The translations under genes and the position numbers were made by a program. Shown here one piece after another: positions 9,815 to 19,572 of a stretch of 64,000 nt of DNA. Source of the stretch: Paenibacillus alba (GTDB lineage Bacteria > Bacillota > Bacilli > Paenibacillales > NBRC-103111); assembly GCF_013204855.1 (NCBI RefSeq), contig NZ_JABMKZ010000003.1, positions 248,001 to 312,000 of the forward strand. The letters run 5' to 3'. The number at the start of each line of letters is the position of its first letter. The stretch's first letter is position 1. Below the pieces are notes generated by a model. That model was not told where the DNA came from, ran no database searches, and saw nothing but the letters and a program-made list of their open reading frames with translations.

Positions 9815-10713
9815 ATGGTGGTTTAAATTTACTGGACCCCGCCCTAATGCGACGATTGGATCAGATGAGTATCGCTGCAAAAAGCCGCATTCGCGGAACC
9901 ATGCAGGGCAAAAGACGCTCAAAGCAGTTAGGTTCATCGCTCGAGTTTGCTGATTATCGTTTATACACGCCAGGTGATGATACGCGTCAATTAGATTGGC
10001 ATGCCTACGGGCGAACAGGAAAACCGTTCATTAAGCTATTTATGGACGAGCAGGAGCTTCAGGTTCATTTGTGGCTAGATGCTTCAAAATCGATGGATTT
10101 TGGACGCAAAGAAGGAGTCTCCCCTTCTAAGTGGGAGTATGCCAGACAGTTGGCGGCAGGCATTGGTTATTTGTCATTAAACCGTTTTGATCGCGTAAGT
10201 GCTGCAATGTTCACGAATGAAATTACGAAGCAACAGAAGCTGCTTCGCGGAAAAGGGAGTTCATTGCGGCTTTTTGAATTTCTGGCAAGCACTGAACCAG
10301 AGGGGATTGGGGATATTAGCGCTGCATTTCGCAACCCATCCATTTTACCCCGGCAGGCAGGGATGACTTGGGTGTTTTCGGATTTTTTTTACGAACAAGG
10401 GCTTGAGGACGCCTTGAAATATTTGCTTGCAGCGAAGCAAGAAGTGGTTGTCGTCCAAGTGCTGGCGCCTGATGAGCTTGACCCTTTGCTCATGGGAGAG
10501 CTGCGTTTGCTTGACAGCGAAACAGGAGCAGCCAGAGAAGTGGCAATGAGCAGCAAAGTGCTTCAAGCGTATAAAGAGGCTGCGTTTCAATATACACAGA
10601 CGCTAAAGTCGTTTTGCTATGAGCGGGGGATCACCTATCTGCTAGCCTTAACGGATGTGCCTGCAGCTGATTTTCTGCTTGGAGAGTTAAGGCGAAATGG
10701 ACTTGTTCGTTAG
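9811..10713 (+). CDS. DUF58 domain protein
   Basis: The 300-residue protein carries the DUF58 core: RQLDWHAYGRTGKPFIK, followed by a VWA-like segment with LWLDASKSMDFG (D-x-S-x-S metal-site pattern). No membrane helix is evident, so it is probably cytoplasmic. It overlaps the MoxR gene by ATGA, the standard MoxR-DUF58 arrangement. Its stop codon at 10711-10713 overlaps the stop of the opposing MFS gene, so two converging genes share these four bases without an intergenic terminator. Biochemical function is unknown for the family. Confidence 0.9.
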   Translation: MNGGLNLLDPALMRRLDQMSIAAKSRIRGTMQGKRRSKQLGSSLEFADYRLYTPGDDTRQLDWHAYGRTGKPFIKLFMDEQELQVHLWLDASKSMDFGRKEGVSPSKWEYARQLAAGIGYLSLNRFDRVSAAMFTNEITKQQKLLRGKGSSLRLFEFLASTEPEGIGDISAAFRNPSILPRQAGMTWVFSDFFYEQGLEDALKYLLAAKQEVVVVQVLAPDELDPLLMGELRLLDSETGAAREVAMSSKVLQAYKEAAFQYTQTLKSFCYERGITYLLALTDVPAADFLLGELRRNGLVR

Positions 10714-11918
10714 CGCTGTGCCCATTGAGCGCTGCTGCGTCTTGCATGCCAGTAGCACCAGCCATAGATAAGGATGAAGACAACGATAAGTACAGTTGAG
10801 CAGCGGTACATGACCGCATAGCTTCCACTGACGCTGGCCAAAGCGCCTAAAGCCATCGCCCCTAAGCCAATGCCCAAATCGTTAGCTGAAAAAAAGGTTC
10901 CGTTAGCTGCGCCGCGGCGGTTAGGCGCAGCTCGCGCAATGGTCCAGGCCTGCAAGGCTGGCTGTATAGATCCGAAGCCAACTCCATAGCACAGCGCAGA
11001 AATTGCGAGGCTTACCTCGGAATGCGCATAGGACAGAAGAAGAAGTCCGGTTATCGTGAACAGCGCACCGGGAAGAAGCACCCACTGGGGTCCTTTTCGA
11101 TCAAATAGAACGCCCGTTATCGGTCTTACGATCAGGACCATCGAAGCATTGCAAAGAAAAAACCAGCCGACATTGGGAATACCCGCTTCATGTCCGAACA
11201 AGGTAATGAAAGTGACAATACCTCCATAACATATCGCAGTACATAGTAATAAAACAGAAGGCAGCAAGGCCGTTCGCTCCCACAAACGATCCGTGAATTT
11301 CGGCGGTTGAGCCGACTTTTCCGGAGGCAGCGGTTTACTGTATGTGATAAAAAGTGAACTAAATAAAGAGAGCAGTGCCAGACAGGTTGAGATCAGCAGT
11401 ACACGGGGGAACCCATAGGTTTGCATGATCCATAAGCCGGTCAAAGGAGCCAGCGCCATGGCAAAAGTGTTGGAAAGTCCGTAGTATCCCATGCCTTCCC
11501 CTCGCCGCTCAGGCGGAATAATATCAGCGATGACGGTGCCTAACGAGGTCGTTGACAGGCCCCAGCCGATACCGTGAACGAAGCGGGCAGCGAGAATCAG
11601 CGCAACCGCAGCCATATAGGAATACCCAGCTATCGTCAACGTGCAGATGGCTAATCCAACTAGCAGAACGTGTTTTCTGCCCAATAAATCAAGTGCTCTA
11701 CCAGCGAAAGGCCGGGTAAGCAGCGAAGAAATCGTGAAAATGCCAATCACGAGGCCGACTTGAACATCGTTGCCTCCTAATTGTGAAACATGAGTCGGAA
11801 TAGTCGGAATGAGCATTTGAAAGCTGAAGAAAAGCAATAAGTTTGACAATGATGTGATCAGAAAAGCTTTGGTCCAAAGCGGCTTTCTTTTCTTATCACT
11901 TACAGATACTGATTTCAT
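10710..11918 (-). CDS. MFS transporter
   Basis: The 402-residue protein has twelve predicted membrane helices. The MFS motif A region GRALDLLGRKHVLL lies between helices 2 and 3, with a related FDRKGPQWVLL in the second half. I chose the ATG at 11918, preceded on the minus strand by GGGAGG; the frame runs open to 12122 but has no ribosome site there. It is antisense within a plus-strand cluster, with stop codons overlapping those of the DUF58 gene. It looks like a drug/metabolite exporter of the YfmO/YfkF general type; substrate unknown. Confidence 0.88.
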   Translation of the reverse strand: MKSVSVSDKKRKPLWTKAFLITSLSNLLLFFSFQMLIPTIPTHVSQLGGNDVQVGLVIGIFTISSLLTRPFAGRALDLLGRKHVLLVGLAICTLTIAGYSYMAAVALILAARFVHGIGWGLSTTSLGTVIADIIPPERRGEGMGYYGLSNTFAMALAPLTGLWIMQTYGFPRVLLISTCLALLSLFSSLFITYSKPLPPEKSAQPPKFTDRLWERTALLPSVLLLCTAICYGGIVTFITLFGHEAGIPNVGWFFLCNASMVLIVRPITGVLFDRKGPQWVLLPGALFTITGLLLLSYAHSEVSLAISALCYGVGFGSIQPALQAWTIARAAPNRRGAANGTFFSANDLGIGLGAMALGALASVSGSYAVMYRCSTVLIVVFILIYGWCYWHARRSSAQWAQR

Positions 11919-12054
11919 GTTGCCTCCCATGTTGTTCATAAGCAAAGGTGTTAGACGAGGGAAAAACAGGTCTACGCCAAGTAGTATGCCCAAGCGGGTG
12001 GTATTCGAACGCAAGATAAAGTGAATGACAATTGCTGTGGAAAGGTGAGTACTT

Positions 12055-14010
12055 ATGCAATTCGCATCGTTAAGCGGGCTATGGTTCTCGCTGGCTATCC
12101 CCATTATCTTATTGCTGTACATGTTAAAGCGCCGTTACATGGATACCGTTGTACCCAGCCATATGCTGTGGCAGCGGATTCTTCGAGAGCAAGAGGCTAA
12201 TCGGCCTTGGCAGCGACTTCGCCAGCATGTACTGCTGTTTCTACAATTGTTGGCAGCTATATTGCTGATACTTGCTTTGATTCAGCCTTTGATCCGAGGT
12301 CAGCAAGCAGCTGCGAAGGCTCATGTTTTTTTCGTTCTCGATGCTTCAGCAAGTATGCAAGCTTCTTCTGGCATAAGAACAAGGTTGGATGCCGCAAAGC
12401 AAGGGATTCTTGATTATGCGGCAGATACAGCCGGGAATAGCAGCTACTCTCTTTTAGTTATGAAAGATCAGCCCGAGCTGCTCTTGCAGAAGGAAGCGAG
12501 TGTGGCGGCGCTCCAGAATGCGCTTGATAAGGTAGTGCCTTTTTACGGCAAAACAAAGGTGCAGGAGGCACTGTCGTTAGCCTCGGCATTAACACGTGAA
12601 GAAGCAGACGGAGAAGTGCGTATCTATACGGACCGGCAGTGGACGGATAAAATCGAGGGTATTACCTTTGCGATCCCAGTAAGTGTACAGGATTTCGGGG
12701 GTGCTTCGGCAAACGTGAAACGAGACACAAGCCAGGGAGGGACTCAATCAGAGCAAAGTTTGAGCAATGTGAGTATCGTGCAATTTGGGGTAAAGAGCAG
12801 TCCGCAAGCTGCGGATTCAAGAGCAGTAGCTGTATTGAAGAACTGGGGGACTGTGAGCACGACGGTCAAAATGACGTTTTATGCGGATTCGCAGGCGGTT
12901 CGCGAGGATTCCCTTCAGCTGAAGGCTGGAGAGCAAAAAACGTATGCCATTCAGCAGATGCAAGCGGCTAAGGTGTACAAGCTCCATTTGGACGCAAAAG
13001 ACGCTTTGGAGATAGATAACACAGCTTATGCTTTCCCAGAAGGGACAGGCCGTTTGCAAGCCGTTTATGTGGGCGAGGGGAATTTGTTCATGCAAAAAGC
13101 CTTGTCTTTGGCCAATGTAGATGTGTTGCAAATGCAAAAAGGAAAAGATGGAGCCTACCCTATTCCTTTGGGGCTTGCTCCTGATTTGATCGTTCTGGAC
13201 GGGATAAGTGAAGCGGATTCAGCCTTGCAATCAAACAAATGGCAGCAATTACTGCGGTCTAAGCCGTTGTGGGAGCTGGCATCTATGGCTGAAGCGGAAG
13301 TCGCTGTGCCTCAAAAAACATCTTTTACGATAGCGGAACATCCAGTAACTCGGTACCTTCGTCTTCAGGATGTCAATATTGTAAAAGCTCAGAACAACTC
13401 ACGGCTCTCTTGGGGGAAAAGTATTGTTTCATCAGCTGAAGTTCCTTTGATCCTTGCGGGTACAGAAAATGGCCGGCCAAGGCTTTCCTTCAGGTTTCCG
13501 CTGGAACAATCCGATTTAGCGCTGCGATCTGAATTTCCCATACTTGTTCAAAATGCGGTCGCTTGGCTGACTGAACATCAAGGCGGCAATCTCGGTCGGG
13601 TCATAGCAGGCGAACGCTTGAGCATTGCGCTCCACCCGGAAGCGGTGAAAGCGTTTTGGCAAACAGAGATGTCAGGTGTTCCGAAGCAAGAAGCCGAGCT
13701 GGTGCAAAAAGGCTTGTCTGGTATCCAAACGGTGCCGCTGCTTCCCGGTTTATATGACTTTGCAGAGTATAATGCTGAGGGCCGTGAGCTGCAGTCGCGA
13801 TTACTGGAAGTCGTTATGGACGCTAGGGAATCGAACATCAATGGGAAGCAAGAAAGTCCTCTGACGTTTCAGTCCGTGCAAGGGAATGCGGAGAAATCCA
13901 ACACGGGGGATAGGATTGGTTTTATTGCTCTTCTACCTTGGCTCGTTGTGATTGTGCTGGGGCTGCTAGTTGTCGAATGGGAGGTGTACAGACGTGGGTA
14001 TTCAGGTTGA
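12055..14010 (+). CDS. BatA-like membrane protein with von Willebrand A domain
   Basis: The 651-residue protein opens with the BatA N-terminal pattern: a first helix, the LKRRYMDTVVPSHMLW stretch, then a second helix at about residues 58-80. The VWA domain starts at VFFVLDASASM with the D-x-S-x-S site at residues 96-100. A long extracytoplasmic beta-rich region follows, with a final C-terminal helix at about 630-645. The start follows GGAAAGGTG. It overlaps the next VWA gene by 17 bases, so the two are coupled. In comparable clusters such proteins work with MoxR and DUF58; here the MFS gene separates them. Confidence 0.87.
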   Translation: MQFASLSGLWFSLAIPIILLLYMLKRRYMDTVVPSHMLWQRILREQEANRPWQRLRQHVLLFLQLLAAILLILALIQPLIRGQQAAAKAHVFFVLDASASMQASSGIRTRLDAAKQGILDYAADTAGNSSYSLLVMKDQPELLLQKEASVAALQNALDKVVPFYGKTKVQEALSLASALTREEADGEVRIYTDRQWTDKIEGITFAIPVSVQDFGGASANVKRDTSQGGTQSEQSLSNVSIVQFGVKSSPQAADSRAVAVLKNWGTVSTTVKMTFYADSQAVREDSLQLKAGEQKTYAIQQMQAAKVYKLHLDAKDALEIDNTAYAFPEGTGRLQAVYVGEGNLFMQKALSLANVDVLQMQKGKDGAYPIPLGLAPDLIVLDGISEADSALQSNKWQQLLRSKPLWELASMAEAEVAVPQKTSFTIAEHPVTRYLRLQDVNIVKAQNNSRLSWGKSIVSSAEVPLILAGTENGRPRLSFRFPLEQSDLALRSEFPILVQNAVAWLTEHQGGNLGRVIAGERLSIALHPEAVKAFWQTEMSGVPKQEAELVQKGLSGIQTVPLLPGLYDFAEYNAEGRELQSRLLEVVMDARESNINGKQESPLTFQSVQGNAEKSNTGDRIGFIALLPWLVVIVLGLLVVEWEVYRRGYSG

Positions 14011-16858
14011 GCATCTTCGCGTCCTGCTGCTGCTGCCGCTGCTTCTTATCTACATCGGATGGCTGTGGATAAGTCTTCACCGTCTCCAAGGACGTAGGAA
14101 AAAAGCAGTTGTTGCACTTCGCTCCATAATGTTGATCTTGCTTGTTTTTGCTCTAGCAGGCACACAGCTGTTCACAAAAACCAACCAAAGAAGTGTTGTG
14201 TTCGCGATAGACCGCTCTGAAAGTGTCAAGGAAGATAGGAAAGAGTTAGCATGGATTCAAGAGGCGGTGAAAGCGCGGACTTCAGAGAAAGATCAGGCAG
14301 GAGTTGTCTCGGCTGCGCTGCAAGCTTCCATTGAGAAACCCGTTGATGCCAGAAACTTGGATGGATTTCAGTTTACCGCGGAGGCCAACCCGCAGTTTTC
14401 TAATCTAGCTTCCGGTCTCCAGCTAGCAGCTGGATTACTTCCAAAAGGAAACTCAGGACGTGTGATTGTGATGTCGGATGGCGAAGAAAATGTGGGAGAC
14501 CTTCTAAGTCAAGGGAAGCTTCTGCGCGATCGCGGCATTCAAGTGGATGTGGTTCCGCTTGTAGGCAAAGAACGCAAAGATGCTGCGATTGAAACCGTTC
14601 GTATACCAGACAAGCTCTATCAAGCGGAAGCTTACACGGTCCAAGTGGTCATTCGTTCCACAACCACAGGTCCAGCGCAATTGCGAGTGTTCGAGGACAA
14701 CCGCGAAATGACGGTTCAGTGGGTGCAATTGAATAAAGGGGAGAATGTATTCGCCCTGCAATCTCTTGCCAAGGAGCCGGGATTTCATCGGTACCGAGCG
14801 GAGGTTTATCTGGAAGGCGATGAGCAGTCGGCCAATAATACACAGTATGGATTCAGCAAAGTGCAGGGTCCTCCGAAGGTATTAATCGTTGAAGGAACGG
14901 CAGGCAGCTCTCAAAATGTAGAAAGCGCTTTGCAAGCTGCAATGATTCCTTTTGAAACGATCGTTCCTGAGCTGCTCTCTAACGATTTGATCACCTACAC
15001 AGGGTATGAAAGCATTATTTTAAATAATGTGGCCGCAACCCAAATTCCGCAGCTCCAAATGGACATGATCGAGCAGGCCGTGAGGGATTACAGCATTGGC
15101 CTTGTCATGCTGGGAGGGGATAACAGCTACGGTCTAGGCGGTTATTTCAAAACCCCAATCGAGCGGGCGCTCCCTGTATATATGGATTTGCGGGGAAAAC
15201 GGGAAATTCCATCGCTGGGTATCGTACTCGTCATCGATAAATCGGGCAGCATGTCCGGTGAAAAAATGAAGCTGGCGCAAGAAGCGGCATCACGCACGGT
15301 GGATTTGCTGAGAGAGAAAGATACGATAGGCGTGCTTGGCTTTGATTCGTCGCCGAATTGGTATGTAGAACCTCAGAAGCTGACAGATAAAAAAGGGATC
15401 ATTCAGAAAATTAATGCGATCCCGGCAGACGGAGGGACGGAGATATATACAGCCGTTGAAGAGGCTTATTCCAAGCTTTCCAAGGTAGAAGCTCAGCGGA
15501 AGCATATTATTTTACTGACAGATGGTCAGTCTGCCACGAATCAAAGTTATGCAGCACTTACCGAGAACATGCAAAAAGAACAAATCACGATGTCGACAGT
15601 TGCGATCGGAACGGATGCGGATCAATCATTGCTCAGCCAGTTAGCCGAGCTGGCAAAAGGAAGGTATTATGCGGCCGTGGATCAGAGTACGATACCGGCT
15701 ATTTTTAGCCGCGAAGCTGTATTGATCTCGCGAACCTATGTAGTCAACCAGCCTTTTGTACCTGTCATAACCGGCGGGGCGGATTGGCGCAGCTTTATGG
15801 GTCAGGGGCTTCCTGTTCTGAATGGCTATATAGCCACAACGCCCAAAGAGGCGGCTGAAGTTGTTCTTGCAAGCTCTGAGCCGGATCCAGTTTTGGCTAG
15901 ATGGCAGTATGGTTCAGGACGTTCTGTTGCCTGGACAAGTGATGTGACAGGGGCGTGGTCGGCCAATTGGGTGACGTGGCCTGCTTTCCCTCAAATGCTT
16001 GCGAGTATGGTCAAATGGACATTTCCGCAGTTTCAATCTTCTCCGATTGAACTGCAAACACATCTGACAGGCAATGAGCTGTCGCTGGAGGCTTCGAGCG
16101 GGAATCCAGAATGGATTGGCGGCAGCGGTGAAGAGGAGCTTCGAGCGATCGTGACGGATGAATCTTTGAGCATGCAGGAAATCAGCTTCACCTCTACAGC
16201 TCCAGGGAATTATTCAGCACAGCTGCCTGTGGATAAGTCAGGCGTATATATAGCGAAGACAGAGCTCCTCGCATCCGGCGGCGGAGAGGGAGCAGAGAAG
16301 CGCGTCATCGGCAGTTCGACGACGGGGTTCGTGATCCCTTATTCTCCGGAATATCGGATCACGGAAGGTCAAGGGCTCAGCAAACTTCAGCAGCTTGCTG
16401 AGCTTACAGGCGGACGGATGCTGTCGCTGGAACATCCGGAAGAAGCCTTTGCTTTCGCTTCTGCGCCGCAGAAGCGATTCACCCCCATCAGCGTGTATCT
16501 GCTGGTGGCGGCGCTCGCGCTGCTGCTGCTGGACATCGCAGCGCGTCGCTTGTCGCTGCCGCCCGGCCTGTGGGCCCGGGCGTTCAACGGGCGGGCCGCT
16601 GCTGCAGGCCCGCCCGAGCAAGCGGAGACGCCGATGGTGCGTCTGCGGGGACGCAAGCAGCTTGCGGAGCATAAGCTGCAGCGCAAGAGCGAGCGCCTCG
16701 CCGAAGGCGGCGCTCTGCGAGCCGCGGCTGCGCCGCCGCGGCCGCTCCCGGAGCAGCCTGCGGCAGCGGCTCCGGGGCCCCCTCCAGCGGCGGCTGCACC
16801 GGCGCCGCCGGACAGCATGAGCCGTTTGCTGGAAGCCAAACGGCGGGGCCGCAAATAG
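13994..16858 (+). CDS. large membrane VWA protein with glutamine-amidotransferase-like region
   Basis: The 954-residue protein has two N-terminal membrane helices, then a first VWA-like segment with DRSES at residue 73, and a segment of glutamine-amidotransferase-like type (VKVLIVEGT-like strand, then VMLGGDNSYGLGGY). A second full VWA domain has DKSGS at residue 415 (MIDAS pattern), then a beta region, a helix near residue 840 and a Pro/Ala/Arg-rich cytoplasmic tail. I chose GTG 13994 because GGGAGGT precedes it by about 8 nt; the in-frame TTG 13970 lacks one. The tail is encoded by unusually GC-rich DNA, like the tail of the coiled-coil gene earlier in the cluster. Confidence 0.87.
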   Translation: MGIQVEHLRVLLLLPLLLIYIGWLWISLHRLQGRRKKAVVALRSIMLILLVFALAGTQLFTKTNQRSVVFAIDRSESVKEDRKELAWIQEAVKARTSEKDQAGVVSAALQASIEKPVDARNLDGFQFTAEANPQFSNLASGLQLAAGLLPKGNSGRVIVMSDGEENVGDLLSQGKLLRDRGIQVDVVPLVGKERKDAAIETVRIPDKLYQAEAYTVQVVIRSTTTGPAQLRVFEDNREMTVQWVQLNKGENVFALQSLAKEPGFHRYRAEVYLEGDEQSANNTQYGFSKVQGPPKVLIVEGTAGSSQNVESALQAAMIPFETIVPELLSNDLITYTGYESIILNNVAATQIPQLQMDMIEQAVRDYSIGLVMLGGDNSYGLGGYFKTPIERALPVYMDLRGKREIPSLGIVLVIDKSGSMSGEKMKLAQEAASRTVDLLREKDTIGVLGFDSSPNWYVEPQKLTDKKGIIQKINAIPADGGTEIYTAVEEAYSKLSKVEAQRKHIILLTDGQSATNQSYAALTENMQKEQITMSTVAIGTDADQSLLSQLAELAKGRYYAAVDQSTIPAIFSREAVLISRTYVVNQPFVPVITGGADWRSFMGQGLPVLNGYIATTPKEAAEVVLASSEPDPVLARWQYGSGRSVAWTSDVTGAWSANWVTWPAFPQMLASMVKWTFPQFQSSPIELQTHLTGNELSLEASSGNPEWIGGSGEEELRAIVTDESLSMQEISFTSTAPGNYSAQLPVDKSGVYIAKTELLASGGGEGAEKRVIGSSTTGFVIPYSPEYRITEGQGLSKLQQLAELTGGRMLSLEHPEEAFAFASAPQKRFTPISVYLLVAALALLLLDIAARRLSLPPGLWARAFNGRAAAAGPPEQAETPMVRLRGRKQLAEHKLQRKSERLAEGGALRAAAAPPRPLPEQPAAAAPGPPPAAAAPAPPDSMSRLLEAKRRGRK

Positions 16859-16958
16859 GAGATGACCCTAGCATTTTCGAGGAAGGTGCGATACACTATT
16901 TGTAGAAGGGTGTCGAAAACGGACGCCTTATTGACAAGTGAATTAGGAGGGGATTTGA

Positions 16959-17441
16959 TTGGCTAGAAATAGCTACTCCATCGGTGTCCTGTTAATCGGC
17001 CTGGCCGTCGTATTACTTCTCGGAAAACTAGGTGTTTTTCATGTGCTTCTTTCCTTTTTTTGGCCGCTTGTTTTGCTCATTCCGGGGCTCTTGTTTCATT
17101 TTTTGTTTTTCAACCGCACGCTGCCGGTTGGCGTTCTTGTACCGGGCGGCATCTTGACGACGTACGCTGTCATGTTCTTCTATTGCAATCTTTTCGGATG
17201 GCATTCCATGAGTTATCTTTGGCCCGGCTTTATTCTAGGCGTAGCCATTGGTTTATACGAGCTTCATCTATTTGATCGCGGAAGTGATCGTGGTGTACTA
17301 CTTGCCGCCATGGTTTTGGGAATTATTTCAGTTGTCTTTTTTGGACTTACTTTGCTTGTCCACTTAGGCGTCTATGTAATCGCTTTGATCCTTGTTTTTG
17401 CAGGACTTTTTATGATGTTTCGCAAGCGAAAAGTTTGGTAG
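16959..17441 (+). CDS. small membrane protein, LiaI/LiaF-like transmembrane region
   Basis: The 160-residue protein is almost wholly hydrophobic, with pairs of helices and the FFWPLVLLIPGLLF pattern seen in the LiaI-LiaF-like transmembrane region and DUF5668 proteins. The TTG start at 16959 is supported by TTAGGAGGGG (16943-16952). Such proteins are commonly linked to envelope stress sensing, but this one lacks the soluble C-terminal LiaF domain, so no regulatory role can be claimed. It follows the VWA gene by 100 bases and is the last gene before the typA promoter. Confidence 0.75.
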   Translation: MARNSYSIGVLLIGLAVVLLLGKLGVFHVLLSFFWPLVLLIPGLLFHFLFFNRTLPVGVLVPGGILTTYAVMFFYCNLFGWHSMSYLWPGFILGVAIGLYELHLFDRGSDRGVLLAAMVLGIISVVFFGLTLLVHLGVYVIALILVFAGLFMMFRKRKVW

Positions 17442-17487
17442 TCACAGACAGCTATATGTAAAAGTTTTATGTTGCTGGGTTTTTACC

Positions 17488-17516
17488 TTGCATAATGTCG
17501 TAAATCTGCGTATAAT
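17488..17516 (+). promoter_or_regulatory. sigma-A promoter of typA
   Basis: TTGCAT (17488-17493), a 17-nt spacer and TATAAT (17511-17516). The expected start of transcription is near 17523, directly before the leader hairpin. Confidence 0.8.
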
Positions 17517-17528
17517 AAGGGTAAATGT

Positions 17529-17563
17529 CAAGCGTCGGCGCTTATGTCCGACGCTTGTTTTAT
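17529..17563 (+). terminator. terminator-like hairpin at the very 5' end of the typA leader
   Basis: A perfect 10-bp stem (17529-17538 with 17548-17557) has a 9-nt loop followed by GTTTTAT. It begins within about 10 nt of the predicted transcript start. It could therefore be a 5' stabiliser, an attenuator, or a terminator for transcription arriving from upstream. Confidence 0.7.
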
Positions 17564-17605
17564 GAACAGAGACGAAAATTATAGGGTAGAGAGGGTTTGA
17601 CATTC

Positions 17606-19447
17606 ATGCACGCAAGAGACAAGATTCGCAATATTGCTATCATCGCGCACGTTGACCACGGCAAAACAACACTCGTAGATAAATTGCTTCAACAATCCGG
17701 AACATTCCGCGATAACGAGGCTATTCAAGAAAGAGCAATGGATTCCAACGATCTAGAGAGAGAACGCGGTATTACCATCCTTGCAAAAAATACGGCGATT
17801 AACTATAAAGATTACTTGATTAACATTGTAGATACACCTGGACATGCTGACTTCGGCGGAGAAGTTGAACGTATCATGAAAATGGTAGACGGCGTATTGT
17901 TGGTTGTTGATGCTTTCGAAGGCACAATGCCACAAACGAAGTTCGTTCTGCGTAAAGCATTGGAAAGCAACCTTTCTCCAGTTGTTGTTGTTAACAAAAT
18001 TGACCGTCCAAATGCACGCCCTCAAGAAGTTGTGGATGAAGTTCTTGACTTGTTCATTGAACTTGGTGCAACGGATGAGCAGCTTGATTTCCACGTTGTA
18101 TATGCTTCCGCTCTTCAAGGTACGTCAAGCTTGAATGCAGAGAAGCAAGATGATAACATGGAAGCTATTTATGAAACCATTGTTAGCCACATCCCGGCTC
18201 CTACAGAGGATGTTGAACAACCGCTTCAGTTCCTTGTTACATTGATGGATTACAATGAATACCTGGGTCGTATCGGCGTTGGCCGTGTGAACCGTGGTAA
18301 AATTCGTCAAGGGCAAACTGTTGCGGTTATGACGCGTGAAGGCGGACAAAAACAAGCGAGAATCGAAAAATTATTCGGTTTCACAGGCTTGAAACGGATT
18401 GAAATTGAAGAAGCAGCTGCAGGGGATATCATTGCGATTGCAGGGATCAAAGATATCAATATTGGTGAAACGGTCGCAGATCCTGCGAATCCGGAAGCAT
18501 TGCCTGTCTTGAAAATTGATGAGCCTACGCTTCAAATGACCTTTATCGTAAATAACTCACCGTTCGCAGGACGTGAAGGGAAATGGGTAACTTCCCGTAA
18601 AATCCGCGAGCGTCTATACAAAGAGCTTGAAACGGATGTTAGCTTGCGCGTTGAAGATACAGACAGCCCGGATGCGTTTGTCGTATCAGGCCGCGGCGAG
18701 CTTCACTTAGGCATTTTGATTGAAAACATGCGTCGTGAAGGCTTTGAATTGCAAGTTTCCAAACCAGAAGTTATCATTCGTCAAATCGACGGACAAAAAA
18801 TGGAGCCAATCGAGCGTTTAATCATCGACGTTCCAGAAGACAGCATGGGTTCCGTTATGGAGAGCTTAGGTTCCCGCAAAGCGGAAATGGTTAACATGAT
18901 CAACAACGGCAGCGGAAACGTTCGTCTTGAGTTCTTAATCCCAGCTCGTGGCTTGATCGGTTACAGAACGAACTTCTTAACACTTACACGCGGTTACGGG
19001 ATTATGAACCATGCTTTTGACAGCTATGGTCCTTACCAAGGCGCTGGTGTAGGCGGACGTCATGAAGGAGTTCTGGTTTCCAGTGAGTCCGGTGTATCGA
19101 CACTTTACGGTATTCTTTCTGTAGAGGATCGCGGAATCTTGTTCGTACATCCACAAACAGAAGTTTACGAAGGAATGGTTGTTGGCGAGCATACGCGTGA
19201 CAATGATATCATCGTTAACATCTGTAAGGAAAAAGCGGTAAACAATATCCGTTCTGCGAACAAAGAAGAAACGGTCAAAATGAAAACTCCTCGTATGTAC
19301 TCTTTGGAGCAAGCGCTTGAGTATTTGAATGATGATGAGTATTGTGAAATTACACCAAAATCTGTTCGTATCCGTAAAAAGATTTTGAACAAAAGCGAGC
19401 GCGAGCGTGCAGAGAAGCACCGCAAAACTGCGGAAGCTAACGTATAA
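17606..19447 (+). CDS. typA: ribosome-associated GTPase TypA/BipA
   Basis: The 613-residue translational GTPase has G1 AHVDHGKTT (residues 14-22), G3 [11 protein letters not shown] and G4 NKIDRP, then EF-G-like domains II, III and V and the BipA-specific C-terminal region. It binds the ribosome and affects assembly and translation under stress or cold. ATG 17606 sits 10 nt after AGAGAGGG; a TTG at 17597 is in frame but less likely. Codon use is strongly biased, as for a well expressed gene. It has its own promoter and terminator and is followed by ylaH, as in Bacillus (ylaG-ylaH). Confidence 0.97.
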   Translation: MHARDKIRNIAIIAHVDHGKTTLVDKLLQQSGTFRDNEAIQERAMDSNDLERERGITILAKNTAINYKDYLINIVDTPGHADFGGEVERIMKMVDGVLLVVDAFEGTMPQTKFVLRKALESNLSPVVVVNKIDRPNARPQEVVDEVLDLFIELGATDEQLDFHVVYASALQGTSSLNAEKQDDNMEAIYETIVSHIPAPTEDVEQPLQFLVTLMDYNEYLGRIGVGRVNRGKIRQGQTVAVMTREGGQKQARIEKLFGFTGLKRIEIEEAAAGDIIAIAGIKDINIGETVADPANPEALPVLKIDEPTLQMTFIVNNSPFAGREGKWVTSRKIRERLYKELETDVSLRVEDTDSPDAFVVSGRGELHLGILIENMRREGFELQVSKPEVIIRQIDGQKMEPIERLIIDVPEDSMGSVMESLGSRKAEMVNMINNGSGNVRLEFLIPARGLIGYRTNFLTLTRGYGIMNHAFDSYGPYQGAGVGGRHEGVLVSSESGVSTLYGILSVEDRGILFVHPQTEVYEGMVVGEHTRDNDIIVNICKEKAVNNIRSANKEETVKMKTPRMYSLEQALEYLNDDEYCEITPKSVRIRKKILNKSERERAEKHRKTAEANV

Positions 19448-19466
19448 TTCACAAAGTGTTCTTAAT

Positions 19467-19511
19467 AGGGGGAATGTCAGCCTTTGGGCTGCGTTTCCCT
19501 TTATTTTTTTT
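19467..19511 (+). terminator. terminator after typA
   Basis: An inner stem CAGCC/GGCTG (19478-19482 with 19487-19491) lies inside an outer AGGG...CCCT pairing, then a T-rich run to 19511. Confidence 0.75.
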
Positions 19512-19572
19512 GGCGTATGAGCGATAATGATGTAGACTTTATTTTTTGGAAATGGAATGGAGTGTATGTTCG

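Noticed and set aside
16238..16896. Minus- and plus-strand frames across the tail of the large VWA gene
   Set aside because: Same cause: GC-rich low complexity with few stop codons; no start signals.
16911..16917. Perfect Spo0A box TGTCGAA before the LiaI/LiaF-like gene
   Set aside because: A 7-base match is expected several times by chance in a window this size and no promoter is positioned around it.
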